46,094 nt of DNA, from NCBI RefSeq assembly GCF_008801695.1, contig NZ_VZPF01000037.1, positions 1 to 46,094 on the forward strand. Direction: 5' to 3'. This DNA is from Pantoea stewartii subsp. stewartii (GTDB taxonomy: Bacteria > Pseudomonadota > Gammaproteobacteria > Enterobacterales > Enterobacteriaceae). Position numbers and translations under genes: made by a program. Positions 37,189-46,094 of this stretch are shown here, in pieces. Below the pieces are notes generated by a model. That model worked only from the letters and a program-made list of their open reading frames with translations, searched no databases and was not told where the DNA came from. Within the stretch, counting starts at the first letter, position 1. Every line of letters begins with the position of its first letter.

Positions 37189-37845
37189 TTAACGCGCCCA
37201 GTGGTAAACCGGCCAGCCGCGTTTTTCGGCTTCCTGGCGTAACGGTTCCGCAGGGTTAATCACGTGAGCATAATCGGCCTGCACCAGCATCGGCAGGTCG
37301 TTCAGAGAATCACTGTAAGCCCAGGTATGTGAGTAGTGTTCATCCGGCCGCTGGGCTTTCCATTCTTCCACCCGCGTCACTTTGCCCTGCTGAAAGGTCA
37401 TCGTTCCGTAGGTGTTGCCGCTGTAGCGCTCATCCACCACTTCCACACCGATGGCGAGGGCACCGCAGGCCCCTAACTGGCGGGCAATCGGCGTCACCAG
37501 ATGTTCACCGCTGGCGGAGATAACAATGATTCTGTCGCCACGTGACTGATGCCATTTGAGACGTTCCCGGGCTTCAGGATAGACGCGCGGCATAATGTCG
37601 CGATGAATAAAGCGGCGGATCCAGCCCTCAACCGTCAGGGTCGCCATGCCGCTTAACGGGGACAGCGTTTTATGCATATAGTCTTCAATGGACAGCGTCC
37701 CGGCGTAATACTGACGCATAAGCGCCTGCTCTTCCTCAATCAGCTCACTGGACGCAAAGCCTTGTGAAACCAGCCAGCGCAGCCACAGGCCGGTGCTGTC
37801 TTCACTAATCAGCGTTTCATCCAGATCAAACAGTGCCAGGTCCAT
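37189..37845 (-). CDS. HAD-IB family hydrolase (SerB-like phosphatase)
   Basis: The 218-residue protein is a haloacid-dehalogenase-type phosphatase of subfamily IB. Motif I is FDLDETL (6-12), motif II is VISASGEH (about 109-116), motif III lysine follows, and motif IV is YSDSLNDLPML (about 178-188). The cap between motifs I and II is helical, as in phosphoserine phosphatase and RNA-edited CicA-like proteins. The natural substrate cannot be deduced. It sits where E. coli has gstB (yliJ), and faces dacC across a 273-bp divergent gap. Confidence 0.88.
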   Translation of the reverse strand: MDLALFDLDETLISEDSTGLWLRWLVSQGFASSELIEEEQALMRQYYAGTLSIEDYMHKTLSPLSGMATLTVEGWIRRFIHRDIMPRVYPEARERLKWHQSRGDRIIVISASGEHLVTPIARQLGACGALAIGVEVVDERYSGNTYGTMTFQQGKVTRVEEWKAQRPDEHYSHTWAYSDSLNDLPMLVQADYAHVINPAEPLRQEAEKRGWPVYHWAR

Positions 37846-38118
37846 ACGGGTTCTCCTCGAGTGAATAGCGTCAGGTTAACCCAGTTTTGTGACGGCCTTA
37901 ACTTTCTGATGAAAATTTCGGAATTTAACGCATTTTTATGGACGACACTGTTGCCGGAAAATGGCACGCGCGCGGCGGTCATGCCAGGGTTAATCTACTA
38001 AAATCTATAAAACTTTACGATTAAGCGGTTTTTTTCAGTCACGCCAGCGGGTAGCGTTCTGACAGAGGGTTTCACGCCTTTGACTTTCCGTTTTAACAAG
38101 GACAATCCGGTCAAGCTC

Positions 38119-39321
38119 ATGACAAAAACTAGCTTCTCATCTCACCTGCGGCGCGTCGCTGCCACCTCTTTGCTACTGATTGCACCGATGACTGTATTGG
38201 CAGTACAGGCACCGGATGCCCCTCAAATTGATGCCAAAGCCTGGATCTTAATCGACTATGCCAGCGGCAAGGTCCTGACCGAGTCCAATGCTGACCAGCG
38301 GCTTGATCCAGCCAGCCTGACGAAAATGATGACCAGCTATGTGGTTGGGCAGGCAATTAAAGCCGGCAAAATTAAGCCTGATGACATGGTGACCGTAGGA
38401 CAGGATGCCTGGGCGACCGGCAACCCCAAACTGCGCGGATCGTCGCTGATGTTTCTTAAACCGGGCGATCGTATTCCGGTGCATGAGCTGAATAAAGGCA
38501 TTGTGATCCAGTCAGGCAATGATGCCTGTATCGCGCTGGCCGACTATGTGGCAGGCAGTCAGGACGCGTTTATCGGGCTGATGAATAACTACGTTAAAGC
38601 GCTGGGGCTGACCAATACACATTTCATGACGGTACACGGTCTGGATGCGGAAGGGCAGTACAGTACCGCACGGGATATGGCGCTGCTTGGTCAGGCGTTG
38701 ATCCGCGACGTGCCGGAAGAGTACGCACTGAATAAAGAGAAAGAGTTCACCTTCAATCATATTCGCCAGATGAACCGCAACCGTCTGCTCTGGAGCACAA
38801 ACCTTAACGTTGACGGCATCAAGACGGGCCATACGTCAGGCGCAGGTAATAATCTGGTCGCCTCGGCAACCGAGGGCGATATGCGACTGATTTCGGTGGT
38901 GCTGGGCACCGCCAGCGATGCCATTCGCTTCCGCGAAAGCGAAAAGCTGCTGACGTGGGGTTTCCGCTTCTTCGAAACGGTTACGCCAGTAAAAGCGGAT
39001 GCCCCGTTCGCCCAGCAGCGCGTCTGGTTTGGTGATCAGAGTCAGGTCAGTCTGGGCGTGGCGAAGGATGCCGCGCTGACCATTCCAAAAGGTCAGATGA
39101 AAAACCTGAAAGCCAGCTATACGCTGTCATCGCCCCAGTTAGAAGCGCCGCTGAAGAAAAATCAGGTCGTCGGCACCATTAATTTCCAACTGGATGGCAA
39201 AACCATTGAACAACGGCCACTGGTCGTGCTGCAGGATGTGCCGGAGGGCGGCTTCTTCAGCCGGATGATCGATTTTGTGATGATGAAGTTCAACGGCTGG
39301 TTCGGGAAGTGGTTCAGCTAA
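38119..39321 (+). CDS. dacC: D-alanyl-D-alanine carboxypeptidase DacC (PBP6)
   Basis: DacC trims the terminal D-alanine from peptidoglycan pentapeptides. From the ATG at 38119 the protein is 400 residues, equal to E. coli PBP6. It has a signal peptide ending near VLA. Active-site motifs are Ser66-Leu-Thr-Lys69, Ser132-Gly-Asn134 and Lys-Thr-Gly in [12 protein letters not shown]. An amphipathic C-terminal helix ([17 protein letters not shown]) anchors it to the inner membrane. A longer opening from TTG at 38080 is possible, but the E. coli-like start is preferred although its ribosome site is weak. Confidence 0.95.
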   Translation: MTKTSFSSHLRRVAATSLLLIAPMTVLAVQAPDAPQIDAKAWILIDYASGKVLTESNADQRLDPASLTKMMTSYVVGQAIKAGKIKPDDMVTVGQDAWATGNPKLRGSSLMFLKPGDRIPVHELNKGIVIQSGNDACIALADYVAGSQDAFIGLMNNYVKALGLTNTHFMTVHGLDAEGQYSTARDMALLGQALIRDVPEEYALNKEKEFTFNHIRQMNRNRLLWSTNLNVDGIKTGHTSGAGNNLVASATEGDMRLISVVLGTASDAIRFRESEKLLTWGFRFFETVTPVKADAPFAQQRVWFGDQSQVSLGVAKDAALTIPKGQMKNLKASYTLSSPQLEAPLKKNQVVGTINFQLDGKTIEQRPLVVLQDVPEGGFFSRMIDFVMMKFNGWFGKWFS

Positions 39322-39327
39322 CAATCA

Positions 39328-39351
39328 GGGACGCGATGGCGTCCCTTTTTT
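39328..39351 (+). terminator. terminator of dacC
   Basis: GGGACGC and GCGTCCC pair around GATG and are followed by six T residues, six bases past the dacC stop. Confidence 0.93.
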
Positions 39352-39412
39352 ACGGCAGGCGGCCCGTTCGGCCCTGAAATCCACGTACGTTTACGCCGAC
39401 ATCAGCAAAAGA

Positions 39413-40018
39413 TTAACTCTGCGTCCAGCCTTTACGAATCGGTAGCGCAAACAGCAGTCGGTAAGCGGGGTTAAGAACATTCAACAGGCGTTCACCATAA
39501 AGCTGCCAGGCAAGATGCGACGCCAGACAACCCAGCATACCTACCAGCAAGCCGCCCAGCATATCCATTGGCCAGTGCACGCCCAAATAAATACGTGACC
39601 AGGCGATTGCGGTACCTACGACCATCAGGATGACGCCTGACCAGAGGCGGTGCCAGAAGAGAAAGGCCAGCGCAAAAGTAAAAATGGTGGTGCCATGATC
39701 GCTCGGATACGAGTCGTCAGGTGCGTGATGAAGAAACTGATAACCGAAACCAATGGCGAAAGGCCGCGGATGCGGTAACAGTTGACCAACGCACCAGGAT
39801 ATCGCCAGTGCGTAAAGCAGCGCGATGCCGGTTTTCAGCACCAGCACACGCTGTGACGCAACCTGATCGCGCGGGCCCCATAACCACAACGCCACAATCA
39901 AAAGTGGCACGATGGCAATGACGTCTCTGGCAATAAACGTGGCAAGCTGCAGTAACCAGTGAGGTGAGTCGGGCGTCGCGTTAATCGCCGTGAACAGGGT
40001 ACGGTTTAATTCTTCCAT
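39413..40018 (-). CDS. ybjG: undecaprenyl-diphosphate phosphatase YbjG (PAP2)
   Basis: YbjG dephosphorylates undecaprenyl pyrophosphate in the inner membrane, recycling the carrier for peptidoglycan. The 201-residue protein (E. coli 198) has about five helices and the three PAP2 motifs: a Lys/Arg-poor C1 ending PHPRPF, C2 YPSDHGTT (about 103-110) and C3 SRIYLGVHWPMD (about 141-152). In E. coli ybjG belongs to the PhoP/BaeR-type envelope regulons; I saw no clear operator here. Confidence 0.93.
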   Translation of the reverse strand: MEELNRTLFTAINATPDSPHWLLQLATFIARDVIAIVPLLIVALWLWGPRDQVASQRVLVLKTGIALLYALAISWCVGQLLPHPRPFAIGFGYQFLHHAPDDSYPSDHGTTIFTFALAFLFWHRLWSGVILMVVGTAIAWSRIYLGVHWPMDMLGGLLVGMLGCLASHLAWQLYGERLLNVLNPAYRLLFALPIRKGWTQS

Positions 40019-40265
40019 TACGTGAACGGTTCCTCGTTTTACTGATGTTCAGATTTTCTCGATCCAAAAAAAGCCTGACAAGCAGGTCAAACCGGATGGA
40101 GTCTGTCGCATCTGCCAGCACACATTGCTAACAAATTAAGTCAGCTATCCTGAATCCAGATGCCCGGCGAGTCCATCACAAGGTTCTTAATCTGCACAGA
40201 GGTTGCAACGCGGTTTAACTTTTATGACTTTTTTGTGTTAAATAGGACGGGAGAAAAGCAGGCAT

Positions 40266-40332
40266 AAAAAAACCCGCCGGGAAAAAGACCAGCGGGCTCC
40301 ACAATTTGGGGATTTCAAAGAAAAGCAGTGGC
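40266..40332 (-). ncRNA. rybB: sigma-E-dependent small RNA RybB
   Basis: On the minus strand the sequence starts GCCACTGCTTTTCTTTGA, identical to the 5' seed end of E. coli RybB, then keeps TTGTGGAGCCC in the middle. It ends in a GC-rich hairpin (CCCGCTGG/CCCGGCGGG) and seven T residues. RybB pairs through its 5' end with outer-membrane protein mRNAs, using Hfq, and is made under envelope stress. It lies directly downstream of ybjL on the same strand, the E. coli position. It is about 67 nt, shorter than E. coli RybB (79 nt), because the terminator stem region differs. Confidence 0.9.
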
Positions 40333-40338
40333 ACTTAT

Positions 40339-40365
40339 TCAGACTGTGATCAAAATAAAAAGTTC
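40339..40365 (-). promoter_or_regulatory. sigma-E promoter of rybB
   Basis: The minus strand has GAACTTT (40365-40359), then 15 bases, then TCTGA (40343-40339), seven bases before the predicted RNA start at 40332. This fits the sigma-E consensus GGAACTT/TCTGA, with A in place of the first G. Confidence 0.8.
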
Positions 40366-40385
40366 TGGACGTCAGTAAAAAAATT

Positions 40386-42077
40386 TTATAAGGGCAATAA
40401 CGGCCAGATAATGACGATTAGCGTGCCGGCCAGCGTCAGCAGGACGTTGGCAATAGCATAGGTGCCGGCATAGCCTAAAGCCGGAATATTGCTGCGCGCG
40501 GTATCACTGATAATTTCCATGGCTGGCGCGCAGGTGCGGGCACCCATAATCGCCCCAAACAGCAGTGCACGGTTCATGCGCAGTATATAGGCACCAAACA
40601 GGTAGCAAATCACCACCGGCAGCAGGCTGACCAGCAGGCCGCACAACAGCATCAGCGCCCCGTTACTGGAAATACCGTGATCGATTCCACTGCCTGCACT
40701 CAGGCCAACCCCTGCCATAAACACCATCAGACCAAACTCTTTGACCATCGTCAGCGCACCCTGTGGAATATAGCCAAAGGTAGGATGGTTAGCCCGCAGG
40801 AAGCCCAGCATGATACCGGCAAATAACAGCCCGGCCGCGTTACCGATGCCAAAACTGAAGTTGCTGAACTGGAACGTGATCAGTCCTGTCATCAGGCCGA
40901 TGATAAAAAAGGCGCAGAAAGCCAGTAAGTCGGTCATCTGGCTGTGAATAGCAATAAAGCCGATGCGATCGGCGACGCTTTTCACCCGGCGGGCTTCCCC
41001 GCTGACCTGCAACACATCGCCTTGGTTCAGCATAATATTGTCGTCAATAGGCATTTCTATCTGACTGCGAATGACGCGGTTTAAAAAGCAGCCGTGATCG
41101 GTCAGGTTGAGTTTGCTCAGCCGCTTGTTCACGGCATTGTGATTTTTCACCACAATCTCCTCGGTCACGATTCGCATGTCGAGCAAATCGCGATCAAAGA
41201 CTTCTTTCCCGTTGCGGAAACTGGGATCCAGGCGCGCGTGCGCATCCGGGTAGCCCACCAGCGAAATGTCATCGCCCAGCTGGAGCACAGCATCGCCATC
41301 GGGGCTGGCGAGAATACCGTTGCGTCGGATACGTTCGATATAGCAGCCCGTCTGGCGATAGATGCCCAGCTCGCGCAGATTTTTACCGCCGCTCCATTCC
41401 ACCAGCTCCGGGCCCACGCGATAGGCGCGAATAACGGGCAGAAAAACCTTACGCTGACTGTCGGCATCAAGACCGCGCTCACGCGCAATCTGTTGAGCAC
41501 AGGTGGACAGATCCTGATGCTGCAGACGTGGCAGATAACGTGCACCGAAAATCAGGCTGACCAGCCCCACCAGATAGGTAACCGCATAGCCCAGACTGAG
41601 TTGATCCTGCATGATGCCTAACTGCCTGGGGTCGCTAATGCTCTGACGCAGCGTATCGCCCGCGCCCACCAGGACTGGCGTCGACGTCATCGAACCCGCC
41701 AGAACACCGGCGGTGAGACCGATGTCCCAGCCGAAAAGCTTGCCAAAGCCCAGCGCCAGCAGCAGAGCACTGGCGACCATGACGATGGCCAGCATGAAAT
41801 AATTTTTCCCGTCCCGAAAGAAAATTGAGAAAAAGTTAGGGCCGGCTTCAATGCCGACACAAAAAATAAACAGCATAAAGCCCAGGCTCAGGGCATCGGT
41901 ATTCATCGAGAAGTGTTGCTGGCCTAATAATAACGAAACGACTAATACGCCAATGGAATTTCCGAGCTGGACGGAGCCAAAACGTAATTTTCCTAAGCAA
42001 AGTCCCAACGCCAGTACGAAAAATAATAACAAAATGTCATTACTTCTTAACAATTCTGCGATGTTAACATTCAACAT
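40386..42077 (-). CDS. ybjL: putative transporter YbjL (AspT/YidE family)
   Basis: YbjL is an inner-membrane protein of the aspartate:alanine exchanger family; E. coli YbjL has been linked to dicarboxylate or glutamate export, but its physiological substrate is not settled to my knowledge. The 563 residues (E. coli 561) have two hydrophobic halves, each with a conserved Gly/Ser motif ([14 protein letters not shown] and [17 protein letters not shown]). Two cytoplasmic RCK-C domains lie between (about 205-370). I chose the ATG at 42077 because the protein then aligns with E. coli; the open frame runs on upstream to 42167. Confidence 0.93.
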   Translation of the reverse strand: MLNVNIAELLRSNDILLLFFVLALGLCLGKLRFGSVQLGNSIGVLVVSLLLGQQHFSMNTDALSLGFMLFIFCVGIEAGPNFFSIFFRDGKNYFMLAIVMVASALLLALGFGKLFGWDIGLTAGVLAGSMTSTPVLVGAGDTLRQSISDPRQLGIMQDQLSLGYAVTYLVGLVSLIFGARYLPRLQHQDLSTCAQQIARERGLDADSQRKVFLPVIRAYRVGPELVEWSGGKNLRELGIYRQTGCYIERIRRNGILASPDGDAVLQLGDDISLVGYPDAHARLDPSFRNGKEVFDRDLLDMRIVTEEIVVKNHNAVNKRLSKLNLTDHGCFLNRVIRSQIEMPIDDNIMLNQGDVLQVSGEARRVKSVADRIGFIAIHSQMTDLLAFCAFFIIGLMTGLITFQFSNFSFGIGNAAGLLFAGIMLGFLRANHPTFGYIPQGALTMVKEFGLMVFMAGVGLSAGSGIDHGISSNGALMLLCGLLVSLLPVVICYLFGAYILRMNRALLFGAIMGARTCAPAMEIISDTARSNIPALGYAGTYAIANVLLTLAGTLIVIIWPLLPL

Positions 42078-42328
42078 TTTAACTTCTTGTTTACGTGTAA
42101 CGTATTGAAGAGTGGTCTGTTTTTCGCTATCTTGTCCAGACCGTAAGCGTGCCGTTACGTCATCCATAATGACTGAGCGGATAACGCGGGTAATATTCTA
42201 ATCAGAAAATACTTTCTCAGCCATTGGCGACTTTCATTCTTACACAAAACGACTGTTTATTTTTATTTCCACCAGGCTCATCAAGGTCAAAAGCGATGTT
42301 TTGGCGTGTTTTAAATGAGTGGGGAGTT

Positions 42329-42694
42329 ATGCCGCAGCGTTATTATTTTTGGGCGACCTGTCTGTCAGGAGGTCTGCTTTATTGTCTGGTGTTTATTTTT
42401 GCCCAGGATTTTTGTGCCCTGGATAAACATGCGTTGCACAGTCAGCCTGCATTATTGCTTTTTTTACTGCCGGGTGGATTGATGGCGTTTATGCAGCACT
42501 CGGCACCGCTGAAAAGTACGTTGATCATGGCCTCTGTTGGCACCTTGCTGGCGGCGCTGTTGCTGCACGGTATTTTCGCTGTGCCGGCACGCTGGGACTA
42601 TATTATGGGCTGGAGCCTGAGCGGGATGTTCTGGGCAGGATGCGGCGCATTGCTGGTCAGACTGATGAAGCTGATTGTGGCAATCAGACAGTAA
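42329..42694 (+). CDS. ybjM: inner membrane protein YbjM
   Basis: YbjM is a small inner-membrane protein of unknown function. The 121-residue frame (E. coli 125) has four hydrophobic segments and the family-like stretch ALLLFLLPGGLMAF and SGMFWAGCGALL. It sits between ybjL and grxA as in E. coli. Start is uncertain: ATG 42329 has GGAG only two bases away, and ATG 42296 and 42224 are in frame upstream. Sequence conservation to E. coli is low, so the name rests partly on position. Confidence 0.75.
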   Translation: MPQRYYFWATCLSGGLLYCLVFIFAQDFCALDKHALHSQPALLLFLLPGGLMAFMQHSAPLKSTLIMASVGTLLAALLLHGIFAVPARWDYIMGWSLSGMFWAGCGALLVRLMKLIVAIRQ

Positions 42695-42799
42695 GGCCGG
42701 AACGGCCTGCATCAGAGACCCGGCACTCTGCGAACGGTATCTGATACAGGCAACGAAGAACTCACCCGTGAGGTCAGCGCGCTGACCGGGTGAGCGAAA

Positions 42800-43063
42800 T
42801 CAGGCCACGAAGCCCAGATTCTCTTTCGTCCATGCGGCAAACTCGGTATAACCACCAATATGCTGCTCATCCAGGAAAATTTGCGGCACGGTGCTGACCG
42901 GTTTCCCCGCACTGGCCTCTAAATCCGCTTTAGTAATGCCTTCCGCCTGAATATCTACGTATTGATAGTTGAAATCATCACGCTCAGCTTGCAGTTTATC
43001 AGCCAGTTCTTTTGCGCGAACGCAGTACGGGCAGCCGGGACGACCAAAAATAACAGCAATCAT
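42800..43063 (-). CDS. grxA: glutaredoxin 1 GrxA
   Basis: GrxA is a glutathione-dependent disulphide reductase for ribonucleotide reductase and other targets. The 87-residue protein (E. coli 85) has the active site Cys11-Pro-Tyr-Cys14, the cis-proline TVPQIF and the glutathione-binding IGGYTEF. AAGGAG lies before the ATG at 43063. It is divergent from ybjC over 236 bp, where in E. coli OxyR acts on grxA; I could not confirm an OxyR site by eye. Confidence 0.96.
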   Translation of the reverse strand: MIAVIFGRPGCPYCVRAKELADKLQAERDDFNYQYVDIQAEGITKADLEASAGKPVSTVPQIFLDEQHIGGYTEFAAWTKENLGFVA

Positions 43064-43299
43064 CGAAAACTCCTTGCAAGGGACGTCGTGTGAGTGACAC
43101 GGAATCACGTCAGAAAAGCCGCTTATGATGCCCGCTCGTTGCGCTTAAAGAAAGCAGGAATTACCTGTTAGTCTAATGCCCGTCCCCGATGAATCCGTCG
43201 CACGTCGGCAGAGCGGAACAATCCCGACACCTCTGATGTGCAAATTTGCGGATGTTAACCATAATTGGGGGGCGATTGGCCTTGAGGCAGGAGAAACGC

Positions 43300-43554
43300 A
43301 TGCAAAACGTCGCTAAATTGCCGAAAGCACTGCTGGTGATGGAAGCGCTGGGTGGGTTACTGATTGCCAGTGCATTGCTGGTTGTGAATCACAGGTTCCC
43401 TGGCCTGCCGGGCCGCCTGGCTACACCCGGGCTGGCTACCGCGCTGTTTATCATCGGCATTCTGCTAATGTTGCCTGCCGCCTGGCTCCTGATGTGGCGC
43501 AGTGCGAAAGCGCTTGCGCCGCAGTTGTTCAACCTTTCCGACAAAAAAAGATAA
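43300..43554 (+). CDS. ybjC: inner membrane protein YbjC
   Basis: YbjC is a small membrane protein of unknown role that leads the ybjC-nfsA-rimK-ybjN cluster, which in E. coli responds to SoxS. The 84-residue frame has two hydrophobic segments (about 12-31 and 47-66), the shared LPKALLVME start, LLMLPAA and the KALAPQL end. AGGAG lies before the ATG at 43300; an in-frame ATG at 43246 is less likely. nfsA starts 17 bases after its stop. Confidence 0.85.
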   Translation: MQNVAKLPKALLVMEALGGLLIASALLVVNHRFPGLPGRLATPGLATALFIIGILLMLPAAWLLMWRSAKALAPQLFNLSDKKR

Positions 43555-43570
43555 ATCAGCTGGAGACTTT

Positions 43571-44293
43571 ATGACACCGACAATCGATTTACTGTGCAGC
43601 CACCGTTCAATTCGCGCGTTCACTGACCAGCCGGTAAGCGCTGAACAGCGCGAAGCGATTATTGCTGCGGCGCAATCGGCGTCCACGTCCAGCTTTTTGC
43701 AGTGCTCATCCATCATCCGTATCACCGATCCGGCCATGCGTGAGCAGCTGGTGACATTAACAGGCGGACAGACATGGGTAGGGGAAGCCGCTGAGTTTTG
43801 GGTATTTTGTGCTGACTTTAATCGTCATCTGCAAATTTGTCCTGATGCGCAGCTGGGCCGCGCAGAACAACTGCTGCTGGGCTGTGTCGATACGGCGCTG
43901 ATGGCGCAAAATGCCATGGTTGCAGCAGAGTCGCTGGGGCTGGGCGGCGTTTTTATTGGTGGCATCCGTAACAATATCGCTCAGGTAACAGAACTGCTGG
44001 GGCTGCCAAAATTTGTCCTGCCGCTGTTTGGTTTTTGTCTGGGCTATCCCGAATCGGTGCCGGATGTGAAGCCGCGTATTCCCCAGGCCATGTTAGTGCA
44101 TGAAAATCGCTATCAACCAGTGGATCCGGCCGTGCTGGCTGATTACGATAACCGGACGGCGCTCTATTACGAACAACGCGACAGCAACCAGCGCAGCGAA
44201 ACCTGGAGTCAGTTGATTCAGCGCCTGATTATTAAAGAAACGCGCCCGTTTATGCTGGACTACCTGCATCAGCAGGGCTGGGCAACACGCTAA
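43571..44293 (+). CDS. nfsA: oxygen-insensitive NADPH nitroreductase NfsA
   Basis: NfsA is an FMN enzyme that reduces nitroaromatics, quinones and chromate by two-electron steps. The 240 residues equal the E. coli protein. Features are the FMN-binding CSHRSIRAF near residue 9, QSASTSSFLQ (about 37-46), GLGGVFIGGIRNN (about 123-135) and LPLFGFCLGYP. TGGAG lies eight bases before the ATG at 43571. rimK follows after 22 bases. Confidence 0.96.
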   Translation: MTPTIDLLCSHRSIRAFTDQPVSAEQREAIIAAAQSASTSSFLQCSSIIRITDPAMREQLVTLTGGQTWVGEAAEFWVFCADFNRHLQICPDAQLGRAEQLLLGCVDTALMAQNAMVAAESLGLGGVFIGGIRNNIAQVTELLGLPKFVLPLFGFCLGYPESVPDVKPRIPQAMLVHENRYQPVDPAVLADYDNRTALYYEQRDSNQRSETWSQLIQRLIIKETRPFMLDYLHQQGWATR

Positions 44294-44315
44294 TACAACC
44301 CAAGGATTTTAATTG

Positions 44316-45218
44316 ATGAAAATTGCTATTCTGTCGCGCGATGGATCGCTCTATTCCTGCCGCCGTTTACGTGAAGTCGCCGAACAGCGTGGTCATTTTG
44401 TACAAATCATTGATTCTCTTTCCTGCTACATAAACATCAATTCTGCCTCGCCCGGTATCCATTATCGTGGCGAGTTGCTGGGTCACTTCGATGCCGTGAT
44501 TCCCCGTATCGGTACCGGAATCACCTTCTATGGCACGGCGGTGCTGCGCCAGTTTGAGATGTGCGGCAGCTATCCACTCAATGAGTCCGCTGCGGTCACG
44601 CGTGCCCGGGACAAACTGCGTTCCCTGCAACTGCTCGCCCGTGATGGCATCGACATGCCGGTGACCGGGTTCGCCTCGTCGCCCGATGATACACAGGACC
44701 TGATCGCCATGGTGGGCGGTGCGCCGCTGGTGGTAAAGCTCGTCGAGGGCACGCAGGGCATCGGCGTGGTTCTGGCGGAAACCCGCCAGGCGGCTGAAAG
44801 TGTCATCGATGCGTTTCGTGGACTGAATGCGCATATTTTGGTGCAGGAGTTTATTCAGGAAGCGCGCGGATGCGATGTACGCTGTCTGGTGATTGGCGAC
44901 CGGGTCGTGGCGGCTATTGAGCGTCAGGCAAAAGAGGGCGATTTTCGTTCGAATTTGCACCGGGGCGGCAAAGCCCGCATCGTTGACATCAGTGAGCAGG
45001 AACGTCTGATGGCCGTTAAAGCGGCGGCGGTGTTGGGGCTGGATGTCGCGGGTGTAGATATTCTGCGTTCAAATCGCGGTCCACTGGTGATGGAAGTGAA
45101 TGCCTCGCCCGGTCTGGAAGGTATTGAAACTACAAGTGGTCTTAACATTGCAGGTATGATGATCGATCATATTGAGCGGTACGCTACCCCCGGGCACCGT
45201 CCTAAAACCGCAGGTTGA
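44316..45218 (+). CDS. rimK: ribosomal protein S6 modification enzyme RimK
   Basis: RimK is an ATP-grasp ligase that adds glutamate residues to the C-terminus of ribosomal protein S6 and can make poly-glutamate. The 300 residues equal E. coli RimK. ATP-grasp landmarks include [12 protein letters not shown] near the start, [19 protein letters not shown] (about 138-156), [22 protein letters not shown] and [14 protein letters not shown] near 257-270. AAGGA precedes the ATG at 44316 (a TTG three bases upstream is less likely). ybjN follows. Confidence 0.96.
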   Translation: MKIAILSRDGSLYSCRRLREVAEQRGHFVQIIDSLSCYININSASPGIHYRGELLGHFDAVIPRIGTGITFYGTAVLRQFEMCGSYPLNESAAVTRARDKLRSLQLLARDGIDMPVTGFASSPDDTQDLIAMVGGAPLVVKLVEGTQGIGVVLAETRQAAESVIDAFRGLNAHILVQEFIQEARGCDVRCLVIGDRVVAAIERQAKEGDFRSNLHRGGKARIVDISEQERLMAVKAAAVLGLDVAGVDILRSNRGPLVMEVNASPGLEGIETTSGLNIAGMMIDHIERYATPGHRPKTAG

Positions 45219-45304
45219 CCCGCGCTTTTCAGTGGTTTTCGTGGAAACTCACCACATTTTTCCGTAAGCTAAGTCGCTTATTTATCACCCCATGGGATTT
45301 TACA

Positions 45305-45784
45305 ATGGATTCTCTTGTCGTTCCGGATATCGACCTGCTGCGTCGTTGGCTGGATCAGCAAAATATCACTTGGTTTGAATGTGATGCTTGTCAGGCGCTG
45401 CATTTGCCGCATATGCAAAACTTCGACGGGGTGTTTGACGCTAAAATCGACCTGGTAGACAACGTCATTCTGTTTTCAGCACTGGCGGAAGTGAAGCCGA
45501 CGGCGTTAATTCCGCTGGTGGGTGACCTGTCGCAAATTAACGCCAGTTCGTTAACGGTGAAAGCGTTTATCGATATTCAGGATGACAATCTGCCGAAGCT
45601 GATTGTGTGCCAGTCGATGATGATCACAGCCGGATTAACCTTCGGCCAGTTTTCGCATTTCATGAAGCAGAGCGAAGAAGAAATTTCCATGGTCATCATG
45701 GAAGCCTTCGCCAACAACCTGCTGATGATGGGTGAAGATGAAGAGCATGTTGCCACCAGCAGCATGCATTCCGTTCTTCACTGA
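45305..45784 (+). CDS. ybjN: YbjN family regulator-like protein
   Basis: YbjN is a cytoplasmic protein with a type-III-secretion-chaperone-like fold; in E. coli it affects motility and stress gene expression by an unclear route. The 159-residue protein (E. coli 158) shares FECDACQALHLPHMQNF, DGVFDAKIDLVDN and INASSLTVKAF with E. coli. I used the ATG at 45305, since the open frame before it overlaps rimK and lacks family similarity. It is the last gene before a terminator and an IS66-family element. Confidence 0.93.
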   Translation: MDSLVVPDIDLLRRWLDQQNITWFECDACQALHLPHMQNFDGVFDAKIDLVDNVILFSALAEVKPTALIPLVGDLSQINASSLTVKAFIDIQDDNLPKLIVCQSMMITAGLTFGQFSHFMKQSEEEISMVIMEAFANNLLMMGEDEEHVATSSMHSVLH

Positions 45785-45801
45785 TCCTCACCGCCGTGAT
45801 T

Positions 45802-45827
45802 AAGCCGTCTGCCAGGACGGCTTTTTT
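45802..45827 (+). terminator. terminator of the nfsA-rimK-ybjN cluster
   Basis: AAGCCGTC and GACGGCTT pair around six bases and run into six T residues, 17 bases past the ybjN stop. Confidence 0.92.
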
Positions 45828-45967
45828 ATGCCTGTCACTGGCACAGGCTTTCCTGCCGCACACGTCATGCAATCGTTTTTTCCCTTCAGCGTCAAATATT
45901 CTCAATGTTATCAATTGTGAAGGAGGTAGATTATTTTGTAACCATAATGTTTTATTCTGCATTAAGC

Positions 45968-46094
45968 GTAAGCGTCGCATTCAGACCGTATTGACGTTCA
46001 GGCAGAGGGAAGCTCGACCTTCCATGGCAGCAGATCGCGGACCCGGTTCACCGGCCAGTCCTGTATATGACCGATGACGTAACGCAACCACGTC
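45968..46094 (-). mobile_element. IS66-family insertion sequence, one end (continues beyond window)
   Basis: GTAAGCGTCGCATTCAGACC at 45968 fits the GTAAGCG start of IS66-family terminal inverted repeats. The transposase reading toward this end stops 30 bases inside it, the usual arrangement. In E. coli potF follows ybjN; the insertion separates them here. The other end and the 8-bp target duplication are outside the window. Confidence 0.82.
45998..46093 (-). CDS. IS66-family transposase TnpC, C-terminal end (partial)
   Basis: The last 31 codons read TWLRYVIGHIQDWPVNRVRD and then LLPW before a short tail and TGA. IS66 transposases end with this pattern (xxLxxVLxRIxDHPxNRIDELLPW). The gene enters from the right edge; its start, and tnpA/tnpB if present, are not in the window. 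Confidence 0.85.
   Translation of the reverse strand, partial: TWLRYVIGHIQDWPVNRVRDLLPWKVELPSA

Noticed and set aside
40266..40299. Hairpin and T run as a simple terminator of ybjL
   Set aside because: The sequence just upstream matches the RybB seed and carries a sigma-E promoter, so the hairpin is the 3' end of the RybB RNA, although it may also stop ybjL transcripts.

Overview
The window is a chromosomal segment of an enterobacterium. From about 8.1 kb to 45.8 kb the gene order follows the Escherichia coli 17.5-19.5 min region: rlmF, glnQPH, dps, rhtA, ompX, mntS, mntR, ybiR, ybiT, moeBA, iaaA-gsiABCD, rimO, yliI, dacC, ybjG, rybB, ybjL, ybjM, grxA, ybjC-nfsA-rimK-ybjN. Protein lengths match the E. 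coli orthologues closely. Several genes are replaced or added relative to E. coli: an emrAB-type pump with its own outer-membrane factor, an H-NS paralogue, a CynT-like carbonic anhydrase, a DUF4385 gene and a HAD hydrolase. This pattern and the moderate GC content suggest Erwiniaceae (Pantoea/Erwinia-like), but the genus is inference.

Region 1 (1-5.9 kb) is a decaying histidine-utilisation (hut) locus. The regulator hutC, hutD, hutI and hutG look intact. The first enzyme gene, hutH, survives only as an N-terminal piece on the minus strand (161-655), in which the cofactor-forming Ser is replaced by Phe. A degenerate C-terminal piece lies on the plus strand behind hutG (about 5691-5866). That geometry would fit an inversion of the whole cluster with loss of the hutH middle. 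hutF carries an in-frame amber codon, and hutU is not in the window. Four HutC-type operators (TGTATATACA or one mismatch) remain. Region 2 (5.9-9.1 kb) holds a flavin reductase, an unusual extended SDR/thioester-reductase-like gene and rlmF.

Region 3 (9.1-16.7 kb) has the glnHPQ glutamine transporter with a sigma-54-like promoter, two NtrC-type sites and a glnH-glnP hairpin. It also has dps, rhtA, ompX, a six-unit hexanucleotide repeat, a cysteine-rich MntS small-protein homologue with an MntR box, mntR and ybiR. Region 4 (16.8-22.6 kb) is an accessory block: the tripartite drug pump, then two nearly identical 173-bp MITEs, each with IS903-like ends and a perfect 9-bp target duplication, and then an H-NS paralogue.

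Region 5 (22.8-33.6 kb) has ybiT, moeBA, and the iaaA-gsiABCD glutathione-import operon, which runs by 4-nt overlap into a DUF4385 gene. Region 6 (33.5-45.8 kb) has rimO, carbonic anhydrase, a PQQ-type sugar dehydrogenase, a HAD phosphatase, dacC, ybjG, the sigma-E sRNA RybB, ybjL, ybjM, grxA and the ybjC-nfsA-rimK-ybjN cluster. At the right edge an IS66-family element begins (GTAAGCG end at 45968), where E. coli would have potF.

I saw no CRISPR array, prophage, toxin-antitoxin pair, recognisable defence system or tRNA. The most unusual structures are the rearranged hut cluster, the twin MITEs, and the MntS homologue with an N-terminal CxxCxxC motif.
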